DNA of 64,000 nucleotides from the NCBI GenBank assembly GCA_016293645.1, contig JAEDDW010000002.1, forward strand, positions 1-64,000, in the 5' to 3' direction. The notes under the pieces were generated by a model. The model searched no databases. It was not told the origin of the DNA and saw only the letters and a program-made list of their open reading frames with translations. Positions 27,262 through 35,975 of this stretch are shown in pieces (the stretch's first letter is position 1; every line of letters begins with the position of its first letter). This stretch comes from Treponema sp. (GTDB lineage Bacteria > Spirochaetota > Spirochaetia > Treponematales > Treponemataceae). The translations under genes and the position numbers were made by a program.

Positions 27262-28344
27262 TCAGTTCTTGCAGGCTACGGCGTGGAGAATTGTTTTCCT
27301 GATGTCTTCGTCATACCAGGTGCAGGTTGTTCTGTTGAAGAAACCGAATGATTCCGCCGGGTTTTCCTCGTTCATTGCGATTCCGTTGTCCCAAAGAATT
27401 GAATAGATTCCTTTTGAGTAGGATTCCTTCACGTAGTAGTCAAACCAGACCATGCGGTCGGCCTTGTTGTTCTTGTTTGTTGCACCGTATTCACCGATGA
27501 TCACAGGATGTCCCCTGTCGATGAATTCCGACTTTAGCCTGTTGAAGTAGTAGTCGATGTCGCTCTTGGTCTGCATTGTGAAATCACAGTAACCGCCTTC
27601 ACCGCAGTTCATTGCAAAGTTGTATGGTGTATACATATGTACAGAAAGAGCGATTTTTTCTTTGTTGCCCTCAATGTCTGCAGGAAATTCAAATGCGCTG
27701 TTGAAGGCTGCATCAGGAGAAGCTACATAAGACGGAACCATGATAAGGCGGCTCTTGTTTGTTCCGCCTGCGGAACGAATTGCCTGGACAGCACGCTGAT
27801 TAAGGATTTTGATCATTTCCATGGCTTCAAGGCATTTTGGATTTTCCGGATTGTAGTTCCACTCATCCGGTGTCCCTCTGAGACGGGGTTCGTTGAGGGT
27901 TTCAAAAATCACATTTTCGTATCTGTCATCTGCGAAAGCTTCTGCGATCTGTGTCCAGATTCTGCTTACGAATTCAACTGACTTATCCTTTGCTTTAAGT
28001 GAAGGGTAATATCCCTGGAAGGCATAGACAATGTTGTCATTTATATAGTTGTCGTGATGGATGTTGAGGATCACGTAAAGGTTGTTTTCCATACACCAGT
28101 CCACGATTGTCTTTACGCGGTTCATCCATTGTTCGTTGATTTCATAGTCGACGTTTACATGGGGAGTCCAGCTTACTGGAAGACGGATGGTCTTGATTCC
28201 GCTTCTGGCAAGTCCGTCAATCATTTCTTTAGTAGTCATTGGCTGACCCCAGCTGGTTTCTGTGTTTTCAGGCTGATTGATAAAAGAGTCTGCGTTGTGG
28301 GCATCAAGTGTGTTTCCTAAGTTCCATCCTGTTCCTAAATCCAT
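27262..28344 (-). CDS. GH5-family endoglucanase, apparently cytoplasmic
   Basis: A 360-residue glycoside hydrolase family 5 enzyme (subfamily 4-like). Typical features are GTGWNLGNTLDAHN at the N-terminus, IKTIRLPVSW, the acid/base Glu in TLNEPR (about 151) and the nucleophile Glu in IIGEYGA (about 284). It should cut beta-1,4-glucans or related hemicellulose oligosaccharides. I start at ATG 28344, behind a strong AAGGAG. The frame extends 63 codons further upstream, but those codons show no signal peptide and run through a promoter-like region. So it appears to lack a secretion signal and may act on imported cello- or xyloglucan-oligosaccharides. Its stop lies 2 bp from the carD -35 box. Confidence 0.92.
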   Translation of the reverse strand: MDLGTGWNLGNTLDAHNADSFINQPENTETSWGQPMTTKEMIDGLARSGIKTIRLPVSWTPHVNVDYEINEQWMNRVKTIVDWCMENNLYVILNIHHDNYINDNIVYAFQGYYPSLKAKDKSVEFVSRIWTQIAEAFADDRYENVIFETLNEPRLRGTPDEWNYNPENPKCLEAMEMIKILNQRAVQAIRSAGGTNKSRLIMVPSYVASPDAAFNSAFEFPADIEGNKEKIALSVHMYTPYNFAMNCGEGGYCDFTMQTKSDIDYYFNRLKSEFIDRGHPVIIGEYGATNKNNKADRMVWFDYYVKESYSKGIYSILWDNGIAMNEENPAESFGFFNRTTCTWYDEDIRKTILHAVACKN

Positions 28345-28468
28345 GGTGATCTCCTTTTTGCTGGGGGTTGCTGCGTCATGATTAACGCTGTACTGGTTTG
28401 AATATAATGCAAAGTGGATGCTGAGAGTACAAAATTTATGTTTAATATGTAAAAAAAATTGAAAATAC

Positions 28469-28500
28469 AAAAAAAAATCCCGCACTGATGGGGGCGGGAC
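28469..28500 (-). terminator. Intrinsic terminator of the Fn3/TPR gene
   Basis: On the minus strand TCCCGC (28499-28494) pairs with GCGGGA (28483-28478), and a run of T follows (28477-28471 and beyond). It separates the Fn3/TPR gene from the GH5 gene. Confidence 0.85.
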
Positions 28501-28516
28501 ATTTTCAAGGCTGACC

Positions 28517-29491
28517 TCAGTTGAACAGGTCAAGACTGCTGTCTATCCAGCGGCGCGTAAGTTCCGGATATGTATCCTCAAGTGCGAGGAATCTTGTAAG
28601 TGCTGCAGGAAAGTTTCCTGTATAATAGTATGATTCACCAAGATAGAAGCTTGCCCTGTCTGCAACGGATTTTGTTCTGTTCTGTGCAAGGAAGTTTCTC
28701 AATGCGGTGATGGATTCCGTGTACTGTTTCTTGATGAAATATGTCTTGAGAATTTCAAAAAGAAGATATTCGTCTCCTCCAGCAGGGCTTACCAGATCCT
28801 CTTCAAAGATGTGTACCGGGAGAGGATCCCTTTTGTATGTACCGGAACCCTTTATCAAAGTCTTTGCTTTTTCCTTTGACTGGTTTGAAATAGTGCTTTC
28901 ATGTGCCGGTTTTTCATCTAGGACATCAATATACGGAAGGGGAGTTTCCCTCAGTTCTCCATTTTTGTATTCCTTTACGGTAGGTTCTCTTTTCTGGATT
29001 ACGGTCTTGTTGCTTCTGTTTTTTGATGTCTTGATGCGTGCTCCGTTTACTGTTGCGTTTACACCAGGCAGAACTGTCTTGATGATGGTCTCGTCTGACC
29101 TGCTTTCTGCTGAATCATCAATCTGTTCATCATAATAAAGTCCGGGATTGCTTCTTTTTGAAGGGGAAACTACAGTAATGATTGCGTAATAATATTCCTG
29201 GCTGGTCCTCAGAGAATCAGTGTATGATGTTTCATCACCATTGAGTATGGCAACAGGTTCCATGTTTTCAATCTGTGTCCAGCTGGTCAAAGGTTGCTTT
29301 TCACGGTACACAAGGAAAGTAGATACGGAAGAGGAGTCTTCCGGTGATTCCCAGCTGACTGTTACTGTCTTCCCGGATGTAGATTCGGCGTTGATTCCTG
29401 TAACAACATTTTTTGTAGACTGAGCTACAGCCTGTGAAACTGAAAGTAATATGGAAGAAATAAAGCAAAGTGCACGTATTCTGTTTGTCAT
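28517..29491 (-). CDS. Exported protein with fibronectin-III and TPR-like domains
   Basis: A 324-residue protein with a signal peptide (MTNRIRALCFISSILLSVSQAVAQS). A fibronectin type III-like domain follows (about 30-110, with KTVTVSWESPEDSSSVSTFL and EYYYAIITV). A charged variable stretch comes next. The C-terminal region has TPR/YbgF-like helices (TESITALRNFLAQNRTKSVADRASFYLGESYYYTGNFPAALTRF). It is probably periplasmic or outer-membrane associated. ATG 29491 is chosen because the signal peptide begins there and the in-frame ATG at 29500 overlaps the -10 box. Its promoter diverges from the Cas2-like gene through a shared -35 region. The function is unknown. Confidence 0.7.
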   Translation of the reverse strand: MTNRIRALCFISSILLSVSQAVAQSTKNVVTGINAESTSGKTVTVSWESPEDSSSVSTFLVYREKQPLTSWTQIENMEPVAILNGDETSYTDSLRTSQEYYYAIITVVSPSKRSNPGLYYDEQIDDSAESRSDETIIKTVLPGVNATVNGARIKTSKNRSNKTVIQKREPTVKEYKNGELRETPLPYIDVLDEKPAHESTISNQSKEKAKTLIKGSGTYKRDPLPVHIFEEDLVSPAGGDEYLLFEILKTYFIKKQYTESITALRNFLAQNRTKSVADRASFYLGESYYYTGNFPAALTRFLALEDTYPELTRRWIDSSLDLFN

Positions 29492-29498
29492 AATGTTC

Positions 29499-29527
29499 AT
29501 TTTAGGGCAACTTACTCTGTTTGACAA
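29499..29527 (-). promoter_or_regulatory. Promoter of the Fn3/TPR gene; predicts a leaderless mRNA
   Basis: On the minus strand: TTGTCA (29527-29522), a 17-bp spacer and TAAAAT (29504-29499). Seven nt separate it from the ATG at 29491. The -35 hexamer overlaps that of the opposite promoter by five bases. Confidence 0.5.
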
Positions 29528-29549
29528 TAGATGTTCTTTCAATTATCCT
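29521..29549 (+). promoter_or_regulatory. Promoter of the Cas2-like gene; predicts a leaderless mRNA
   Basis: A consensus TTGACA (29521-29526), a 17-bp spacer and TATCCT (29544-29549). Seven nt separate it from ATG 29557, so the first transcribed base should be the A of the ATG or its neighbour. Confidence 0.6.
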
Positions 29550-29556
29550 ATTTAAC

Positions 29557-29844
29557 ATGTTTGTTTCTGTTATGATTGAACCGGGAAGCCTTGACAGCGG
29601 CAAATCACTGGTTGATATTCTCACGAGATATGGGTTTACAAAAATTCAGCGTTCCTGCTGGGAATGTATGAAAGTCCGCGAGGATGAACTGTCAAATCTA
29701 AAAAAGGATCTGGACCGTGTGACTGATTATTATGACAAGCTTAGAATCTATCAGTTTCCTATCAACGGTCTCTTTGTCATTACGGAAATGAAACAGAAAA
29801 AATGGCGCAAGTGTCAGTTCAGCGGAAGTGCTCCTTCAAGATAA
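29557..29844 (+). CDS. Stand-alone Cas2/VapD-like ferredoxin-fold protein
   Basis: A 95-residue protein whose pattern follows Cas2: a first strand MFVSVMIE, helix SGKSLVDILTRYG, a second strand region FTKIQRSCWECMKV (compare the Cas2 RVQRSVFE pattern), helix REDELSNLKKDLDRV, then DKLRIYQFP and LFVITEMKQKKW. The Asp that normally ends strand 1 and binds metal in Cas2 is Glu here (VMIEPG). No CRISPR repeats, cas1 or other cas genes are in the window, so it is not part of a visible CRISPR system. A VapD-like or wholly different nucleic-acid role is possible. ATG 29557 is used because the upstream TTG at 29521 is the -35 box. prfB follows. Confidence 0.6.
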   Translation: MFVSVMIEPGSLDSGKSLVDILTRYGFTKIQRSCWECMKVREDELSNLKKDLDRVTDYYDKLRIYQFPINGLFVITEMKQKKWRKCQFSGSAPSR

Positions 29845-29933
29845 AACAGCTGAAGAAAAAGACAATGCAGATGGATGTGCCTCTGAAAAATGGAACTCAG
29901 GGGCCATGAAGATTTTAAAAATGAGGCCTATAT

Positions 29934-31073
29934 ATGGTAGAAGATTATCAGGAACCAATTTCACAGCTTAAAGAAAACATTCTCTCCGTATGGGGAAAAC
30001 TTGATGTTGATGACATAAACAGAAAAATTGCTGAAAAAGAAGAGCTTTCAAATGCTCCGGGATTCTGGGATGACAATGCGAAAGCTACTAAAGTAATGAA
30101 TGACATAAAACTTCTCAAGGGAAGAATCGAACCATGGCAGAAACTTGTAGCTGACATCGATGACATTGAGACAATGTACCAGATGGCTTTGGAAGAAAAT
30201 GACCAGGCCCTTGAAGCTGAACTGAAGGAAATGTACGAGGCTGCAAACAAGGATTATGATCATTACAGCATTCTCAATCTTTTGAGTGATGAAGTTGATA
30301 AAAACGACTGCTTTCTTTCTGTACATGCCGGGGCAGGCGGAACTGAAGCATGTGACTGGACTTTCATGCTGAGCCGAATGTATCAGAGATGGGCGGAACG
30401 CCATGGATACAAAATTGAAGTTGTATCTGAAGAAGAAGCTGAAGGCGGTCTCAAATCGATAAATATGAGGATTTCAGGAGACTATGTTTATGGCTTTACA
30501 AAAGGTGAGGCCGGAGTTCATCGTCTGGTTCGTATATCTCCATTTGATGCCAATGCACGCCGTCATACTTCTTTTGCCTCTGTGTATGTTTTCCCGGTTC
30601 TCGATGACAATATTGAAGTCAATATTGATCCTAAGGATCTTCGTGTAGATACATACCGTTCTGGCGGCAAGGGTGGTCAGCATGTAAACAAGACAGAATC
30701 AGCTGTTCGATTTACCCATATTCCGACCGGAATTGTTGTTGCCTGTGACAGTGAAAGATCTCAGCTTATGAACCGTGCTACTGCAATGAGTATTCTCCGT
30801 TCAAGATTGTACGAGTACTACAAGGAACAGAAAGAAAAGGAAAATTCAAAATTTGCCGGCGAAAAGAAAGACATTTCCTTTGGAAGCCAGATCCGCTCAT
30901 ATGTTTTCCAGCCTTATACGATGGTAAATGATCATCGCACAAAACTTAAAGTAGGAAATATTCAGGATGTCATGGACGGAAACATAGATCCGTTCCTCGA
31001 TGCATTCCTTTCGGCAAAATGGAAAGGGTTGTCTCTTACTCCAGATGAAGATGACATGGATGATGTTGAATAG
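29934..31073 (+). CDS. prfB: Peptide chain release factor 2, without programmed frameshift
   Basis: A 379-residue class I release factor that recognises UGA and UAA stop codons. It carries the SPF anticodon tripeptide (RISPFDANARRHTSF) and the catalytic GGQ motif (GGKGGQHVNKTESAVRF), which triggers peptidyl-tRNA hydrolysis. The coding region is continuous from ATG 29934, with GAGG upstream. In many bacteria an internal UGA after about 25 codons forces a +1 frameshift for autoregulation; here the corresponding region (ISQLKENILSVWGKLDVDD) has no stop. The 3' end overlaps the start of the PEGA gene. Confidence 0.95.
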   Translation: MVEDYQEPISQLKENILSVWGKLDVDDINRKIAEKEELSNAPGFWDDNAKATKVMNDIKLLKGRIEPWQKLVADIDDIETMYQMALEENDQALEAELKEMYEAANKDYDHYSILNLLSDEVDKNDCFLSVHAGAGGTEACDWTFMLSRMYQRWAERHGYKIEVVSEEEAEGGLKSINMRISGDYVYGFTKGEAGVHRLVRISPFDANARRHTSFASVYVFPVLDDNIEVNIDPKDLRVDTYRSGGKGGQHVNKTESAVRFTHIPTGIVVACDSERSQLMNRATAMSILRSRLYEYYKEQKEKENSKFAGEKKDISFGSQIRSYVFQPYTMVNDHRTKLKVGNIQDVMDGNIDPFLDAFLSAKWKGLSLTPDEDDMDDVE

Positions 31074-32874
31074 ACGTTTTTTCATCTTTGCATTTTTTTT
31101 CTCTTTTTTCATATCTCATGTGCTTGCTGATGACTGGGTGCTTGCTGCCAGAAAATTTGATTTCACTCAGAATAAAAAGCGGGATGTTTCTGAAGAAGAA
31201 TTTTCATCGCTGATTCCGCAGATTCTCCTTGAACAGATTTCTGAAAGAATTGAAAGAAACACTTCAACCAAAGAGCTCATGGACAGAACTCTTGAGAATC
31301 TCCTGGTTGAACGGCAGTCTCTATTTCTTCAGCTGTCAAAAGAAAATAAAAAAAGGGACTCTCTTGTTCTTACTACATCAAGTGAAAAAAAACTGAAGAA
31401 AGCCATTGCTGAGCAGCAGAAAAAAATCAAGGAAGTGGAAGACAAGATAGACGAAAATCTTAGAAAGACCAGCCAGCTTCGGGATGAATATAGAAGAGAA
31501 AACGAAGGTGGTGGCAATAAGGTTGAATCTGACTATAATCTGCTGTTCAATCCATTTACCAATCTTTTTGTAAAGAAAACCGAAAGAATGCTGGAAGATC
31601 CAAAGTCCGAAAATATCGTTCTTTATAAAAATGATCCTTCTGCACTTTACACTGTCTCTGAGACGGCATTGAAACAAGGTCCCCAAAGCAGGGTTTTTGA
31701 AAAGGAAATGATTTCTTCAAAAATCAATGGAATGATTGATGGAACCATAACTGTATACGGAAGTTATTTTTCCGTTACCTGCAGTCTTTACGTGTATCCG
31801 GGTAAAAATCTTGTTGGAACAGTTACCGAAGTCGGTTCTCTTAGGGATTGTGCTTCCGTAGTAAGAAATGTTGCTGCGTATCTTGGTCCGTTGATTACAA
31901 ACCAGCTTCCTGTTGAACTGTTTTTTGAAATTCAGCCTGAGGAAATCAGAAAAGATGTAAAAATTACCATTGATGGAATTTTCTTCGACGGAATACCTAA
32001 GAAGGTCGATATTGACCGTGGAAAGCATACTGTGAAGGTTGAGTGCCCGGGCTACCATTCAAGGATGATCAGCTATTATTTCAAGGAGTCTTCTCAATTC
32101 ATTGTTCGTGGTGACATGATCAAAAAAAGCGATTCAAAAGTTTCTGTCACCATCGTGGATCCTGTTCCAGGTTCTGTATATGCGGATGGTAAATTCATTT
32201 CTGAAATTTCTGAAAATACCCGAAGCGCAAATGGAACCTTAAATGTCTTTGGAACCCCGATAATCGGTCAGTTCCGTGCTGTTGAGAAAGGAACTAAGAT
32301 AGTCAGAGAAAAGGTTGTTGATGACAATGGAAAAGAAAGAATTGTAGAAAAAGAAAAACAAGGTGACAGTCTTTCTTTTTTCTATTATGTTCCGGAAAAT
32401 CTTCAGGTTGAAGGTGCAAACCTGGCCGTCAAAGGCAAACCTATGGATCATGCATCTTATATTGATAATAGAAGAATTTGGACATATCGCGCATATACAC
32501 TTCTGGTCCTTTCCATGCCGTTTACACTTTTTACTGTTGGAAAATATAATGCTGCTGTCAATGCATACAATGCATCTTCCCTTAATACTCTCGATGAGGT
32601 TGAACGGTGGGAAAAGTCAAAGAAGATTGCGACAAGCATAACAACAGTATGCGCCTGTCTGTTTGGTCTTGAGCTTATACGTTATCTATACGCGGCGAAT
32701 TCAGTACTTCCGGAAATTGCGCATAAGGCATCGGCCCTTGAACTGGAAAAATCAGAAAAGAAGCTTCAGGAGATTTTCCCTGTTGTTGAGAAGGATGCTG
32801 CTGCTGCTGTAGATGAGGATGCTGCAGCTGCAGGTAAAGATATTGAAGAGAAGAGTGAAGAGTCGGCTAAATGA
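31060..32874 (+). CDS. Exported PEGA-domain protein
   Basis: A 604-residue protein with a signal peptide (MMLNRRFFIFAFFFSFFISHVLA). A coiled-coil stretch (about 60-140) follows, then a long middle region and a PEGA-like domain around 300-350 (VKITIDGIFFDGIPKKVDIDRGKHTVKVECPGYHSRMI). Two hydrophobic segments lie near the C-terminus (LLVLSMPFTLFTVGKY and ITTVCACLFGLELIRYLY), and the end is an Ala/Asp/Glu tail. PEGA domains occur in surface and envelope proteins. ATG 31060 overlaps prfB by 14 bp and starts the signal peptide; the frame from 31000 would lie inside prfB. ftsY follows. The function is unknown. Confidence 0.75.
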   Translation: MMLNRRFFIFAFFFSFFISHVLADDWVLAARKFDFTQNKKRDVSEEEFSSLIPQILLEQISERIERNTSTKELMDRTLENLLVERQSLFLQLSKENKKRDSLVLTTSSEKKLKKAIAEQQKKIKEVEDKIDENLRKTSQLRDEYRRENEGGGNKVESDYNLLFNPFTNLFVKKTERMLEDPKSENIVLYKNDPSALYTVSETALKQGPQSRVFEKEMISSKINGMIDGTITVYGSYFSVTCSLYVYPGKNLVGTVTEVGSLRDCASVVRNVAAYLGPLITNQLPVELFFEIQPEEIRKDVKITIDGIFFDGIPKKVDIDRGKHTVKVECPGYHSRMISYYFKESSQFIVRGDMIKKSDSKVSVTIVDPVPGSVYADGKFISEISENTRSANGTLNVFGTPIIGQFRAVEKGTKIVREKVVDDNGKERIVEKEKQGDSLSFFYYVPENLQVEGANLAVKGKPMDHASYIDNRRIWTYRAYTLLVLSMPFTLFTVGKYNAAVNAYNASSLNTLDEVERWEKSKKIATSITTVCACLFGLELIRYLYAANSVLPEIAHKASALELEKSEKKLQEIFPVVEKDAAAAVDEDAAAAGKDIEEKSEESAK

Positions 32875-32912
32875 CGTCATTTCATCGATAATTTTGTGAA
32901 TGGAGACTTAAT

Positions 32913-33785
32913 ATGGGCAAACTTTCTTTTGCGGAAAAATTCAAAAATCTCTTTGCAGGAAAAAACAAGGAAACGCAGGTTCTTTTTGAAGATCTTACAG
33001 ATGCCCTCATTGAAGGTGATATTGGCGCAAAAAATGCCGTGACTCTTGTTGATCAGCTTGAAAATATATGCAGGGAATCAAAAATTGATTCTCAGAATGA
33101 AATTTCCGCTGAATTGAAGAGACTCCTTCTTGACCAGGTGAAGGCCGTTGAATTTACTCCTGAGAAATCAAAGGTCAATGTTTGGATGATACTTGGTGTC
33201 AACGGTGTCGGGAAGACTACTTCGGTTGCAAAAATGGCAAAACTTTATGCTGACAGGGGCGAAAACGTCATCATGGCAGCTTCTGATACGTTCCGTGCTG
33301 CTGCTGTTGATCAGATTTCCATGCATGGAGAAAGACTTGGAATCAGAGTTGTAAAACACCAGATGGGTAGTGATCCTTCTTCTGTTGTCTTTGATGCTGC
33401 TGAAGCATGTCGTGCTGGCGGTGGAGGACTTGTTCTTGCAGATACCGCTGGACGTCTTCACAATAAAGAAAATCTTGTGAACGAACTTAAGAAGATTGAC
33501 AGGATCTGTCGTTCAAAGGCAGATGAAGGATGTTATAAGAAAATTCTTGTCATTGATGCAACTACCGGGCAAAACGCAGTCCGCCAGGCGGAAGTGTTTC
33601 ATGAAGCTGTTGGGGTTGATGCCCTTATTCTTACGAAATATGATTCGACAGCAAAAGGTGGCGGACTGGTGACGATTTGCAGAGATCTTGGAATTCCAGC
33701 CCTTTTCGTATGTACTGGCGAGAAATATGAAAATATAGCTGAGTTCAATTCAGAAAAATATGTAGATGAATTCATCGGATTGTAA
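32913..33785 (+). CDS. ftsY: Signal recognition particle receptor FtsY
   Basis: A 290-residue SRP GTPase. The N domain (1-80) is followed by the G domain with P-loop GVNGVGKTTS (about 97), SDTFRAAAVDQ, DTAGRLHNKENLVNEL (about 177) and TKYDSTAKGG (about 243). It docks ribosome-SRP complexes at the membrane for co-translational insertion. The acidic A domain of E. coli FtsY is absent, giving the short form seen in many bacteria. GGAGAC supports the ATG. The next gene begins 4 bp after the stop. Confidence 0.96.
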   Translation: MGKLSFAEKFKNLFAGKNKETQVLFEDLTDALIEGDIGAKNAVTLVDQLENICRESKIDSQNEISAELKRLLLDQVKAVEFTPEKSKVNVWMILGVNGVGKTTSVAKMAKLYADRGENVIMAASDTFRAAAVDQISMHGERLGIRVVKHQMGSDPSSVVFDAAEACRAGGGGLVLADTAGRLHNKENLVNELKKIDRICRSKADEGCYKKILVIDATTGQNAVRQAEVFHEAVGVDALILTKYDSTAKGGGLVTICRDLGIPALFVCTGEKYENIAEFNSEKYVDEFIGL

Positions 33786-33789
33786 GCAA

Positions 33790-34749
33790 ATGGATATTGT
33801 TACAGCTTCATTAAGCCTTTATCTTTTATTTCCAATTATCTCAGAAAGACAGCAGCATTATGCAGATCTTATAAAAAGGAATGTTACATCTGATCCTGAA
33901 GTCATTGAAAAAAGAATTGAACTTCTTAAATTTCTTGGCTTTGAAGGAAACGATTATAATTTTGATGATCTTCAATTTACTCCTGATGATGAAAGTGATG
34001 AAACTGTAAATGAATCTGTAGCTGAAAAATATTTTACTGATACAAAGAACAAACTTAAGCTTTACGAATATGAGGATGAGAAATTCTATGTCGGTGAGAT
34101 GGAAGGTGAACGTTCCAGTGTGATTTCTAAGAATGCTGAGATTGTATCCAGGGTAAAATATGACAGTTCATTCAGAATGATTGAAGAAATAGACTGGAAG
34201 GTTGCTTCCAATGTTGCTGATTCCCTGATGCTTTCCAGAAAAAACTGGTATTATACAGAAAACAATATCTTCATGACGGAAGAGAATTTTAAGGAAAATA
34301 CTTTTTCTGATATTGTGTATGACAGTGAAAAAGTTCCGGTAAAAATTTCTTTGTATTCAGTTGAAAAACAAAATAGTGATGTTGAAAAGAACGATTCTGA
34401 AGAGAAATCAGAAAAGAGAAATCTTTCAAAAATTTCCTATTATGAATATGATGGTGAAAAGCGTGTCGTTTCAGACAAAGAAGAATTTTACGAACAGAAA
34501 AAAAACGATACGACTGGAAGAATCAAGGACGTAATTGTCTATACCCATGAAAAAAAATATTTTTATACTGAAAATTCCAAAACTCCGGATGTGAAATATT
34601 ATGAAGACGGAAAACTCAGGCTTGAAACACAGATGCTTGATGACGATTCTTATTATGAATCTGTGTTCTTTTCCGGTGGAAATGCAGTCAGATCAAAAAT
34701 TGTTGATGGCATGAAAGTGGAAGAAAAATTCTTCCTTTATAAGGAATAG
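33790..34749 (+). CDS. Tyr/Glu/Lys-rich protein of unknown function before lolC
   Basis: A 319-residue protein. The first 20 residues (MDIVTASLSLYLLFPIIS) are hydrophobic and may be a weak signal or anchor. The remainder is rich in Tyr, Glu, Asp and Lys, with repeated strand-like YYEYDGEK, FYEQKKND, EKKYFYTEN and KYYEDGKL units resembling MORN/YD-type antiparallel beta repeats. I recognise no named family. I use ATG 33790; the frame from 33766 would start inside ftsY. Only 2 bp separate it from lolC, so it may be an accessory of the lipoprotein-release operon. Confidence 0.6.
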   Translation: MDIVTASLSLYLLFPIISERQQHYADLIKRNVTSDPEVIEKRIELLKFLGFEGNDYNFDDLQFTPDDESDETVNESVAEKYFTDTKNKLKLYEYEDEKFYVGEMEGERSSVISKNAEIVSRVKYDSSFRMIEEIDWKVASNVADSLMLSRKNWYYTENNIFMTEENFKENTFSDIVYDSEKVPVKISLYSVEKQNSDVEKNDSEEKSEKRNLSKISYYEYDGEKRVVSDKEEFYEQKKNDTTGRIKDVIVYTHEKKYFYTENSKTPDVKYYEDGKLRLETQMLDDDSYYESVFFSGGNAVRSKIVDGMKVEEKFFLYKE

Positions 34750-34751
34750 CC

Positions 34752-35975
34752 ATGTCTGATTTTAACTGGGTTTTTTTTGTTTCCAAAAGGCTGGCTAAAG
34801 TTGACAGAAAAGGTAGAACTGCTGTTACTTCATGGATTGCTTCTGTCGGTGTATGTATAGGAGTAATGGCCCTTATTGTTGTTATGGCTGTCATGAATGG
34901 ATTTCAGATGAGTTTCAAGGATTCCATAATGGAAATTTCTTCATACCATGTCAGGGTTTCAAATGTATCCTCTGACAGGGAAAATGAATTCCTTGGTTTC
35001 TGCAGCCGGAACAATGCACTGTGCACGGTGGAATTCCATGAAGCCCAGGGGCTTATGGTCAGCAGAAAAGGACTTCAGACTGCTTCGATCATAAGGGCTG
35101 TCCCGGAAAACATAAACCAGATTGACAAAGGATTTGCCAGAGAACTGAAAATCATTTCCGGAAAATTTGATCTGTCAAAGCCTGATTACATCATAGTTGG
35201 AAATACAATTGCCTATAACCTTGGATTGAGAAGGGGAAGCAAAGTTAACATAGCGGCCTTAAGCGGTTCAAGTGACAGAGAGCTTCTGTCTGAAAACAGG
35301 GAATTTACTGTGACTGGAATTTTCTTTTGTGGATATGCGGATATCAATGCCGGCTACTCGTTTGTGAGCAGTGATGCCGCCAGAAAATACTTCAGTATGA
35401 GCAGAGGAAAATCATATGGCATAAAACTTAAATCAGAAAACCGCTCTTATGATTTTGCAAAATCCATTGCAGAAAACTTTCCTGATGTAGAGGCTGTAAC
35501 GTGGCAGAATTACAACAGAAGTTTTTTTGGAGTCCTTCGTATGGAAAAGATATTTCTGTTCATTGTTGTAATGCTCATTTTCCTTGTTGTTGCGATAAAT
35601 ATTTTCAATTCCATGAGAAGGCTTGTGTATGAAAGAAAGGATGATATTGCAGTGCTTTCTGCCCTGGGGGGTAATCCTCGAAGCATAAGTAATGTATTTC
35701 TTCTGCAGGGATTGAAAACAGGCGTGCTTGGAGCCGTTCCTGGACTTCTTCTTGGTCTTGCCGTCAGTCAGAATATATCTGCGCTCTTTAGGTTTGCCTC
35801 TGATGTCACCGGAAATTCCATGTTCCTTGCCTATGCAAGAATTCCTGCTAGAAATTTTCCATCCGAGGTTGCCATGATTTTTCTTTTTGGACTTCTGTCG
35901 GCCTTTTTAGCTTCCTTACTGGCCGGAAGAAATGTGCTTAAGATGACAGTTGCGGAGGTGCTGAGGGATGAATGA
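34752..35975 (+). CDS. lolC: Lipoprotein-releasing ABC permease, LolC/E family (first copy)
   Basis: A 407-residue inner-membrane permease with MacB-type topology: an N-terminal transmembrane helix (about 25-52, containing the family hallmark VVMAVMNGFQ), a large periplasmic domain, and three C-terminal transmembrane helices (IFLFIVVMLIFLVVAINIF and later segments). With LolD it extracts outer-membrane-bound lipoproteins from the inner membrane. It overlaps lolD by 8 bp. Together with the later permease the order is lolC-lolD-lolE. Confidence 0.9.
   Translation: MSDFNWVFFVSKRLAKVDRKGRTAVTSWIASVGVCIGVMALIVVMAVMNGFQMSFKDSIMEISSYHVRVSNVSSDRENEFLGFCSRNNALCTVEFHEAQGLMVSRKGLQTASIIRAVPENINQIDKGFARELKIISGKFDLSKPDYIIVGNTIAYNLGLRRGSKVNIAALSGSSDRELLSENREFTVTGIFFCGYADINAGYSFVSSDAARKYFSMSRGKSYGIKLKSENRSYDFAKSIAENFPDVEAVTWQNYNRSFFGVLRMEKIFLFIVVMLIFLVVAINIFNSMRRLVYERKDDIAVLSALGGNPRSISNVFLLQGLKTGVLGAVPGLLLGLAVSQNISALFRFASDVTGNSMFLAYARIPARNFPSEVAMIFLFGLLSAFLASLLAGRNVLKMTVAEVLRDE

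Noticed and set aside
29557..29844. Part of a CRISPR-Cas locus
   Set aside because: No direct repeats with spacers, no cas1 and no effector gene occur anywhere in the 64 kb.
29934..30030. Programmed frameshift in prfB
   Set aside because: The N-terminal region is continuous in one frame and aligns with RF2 without a stop codon.
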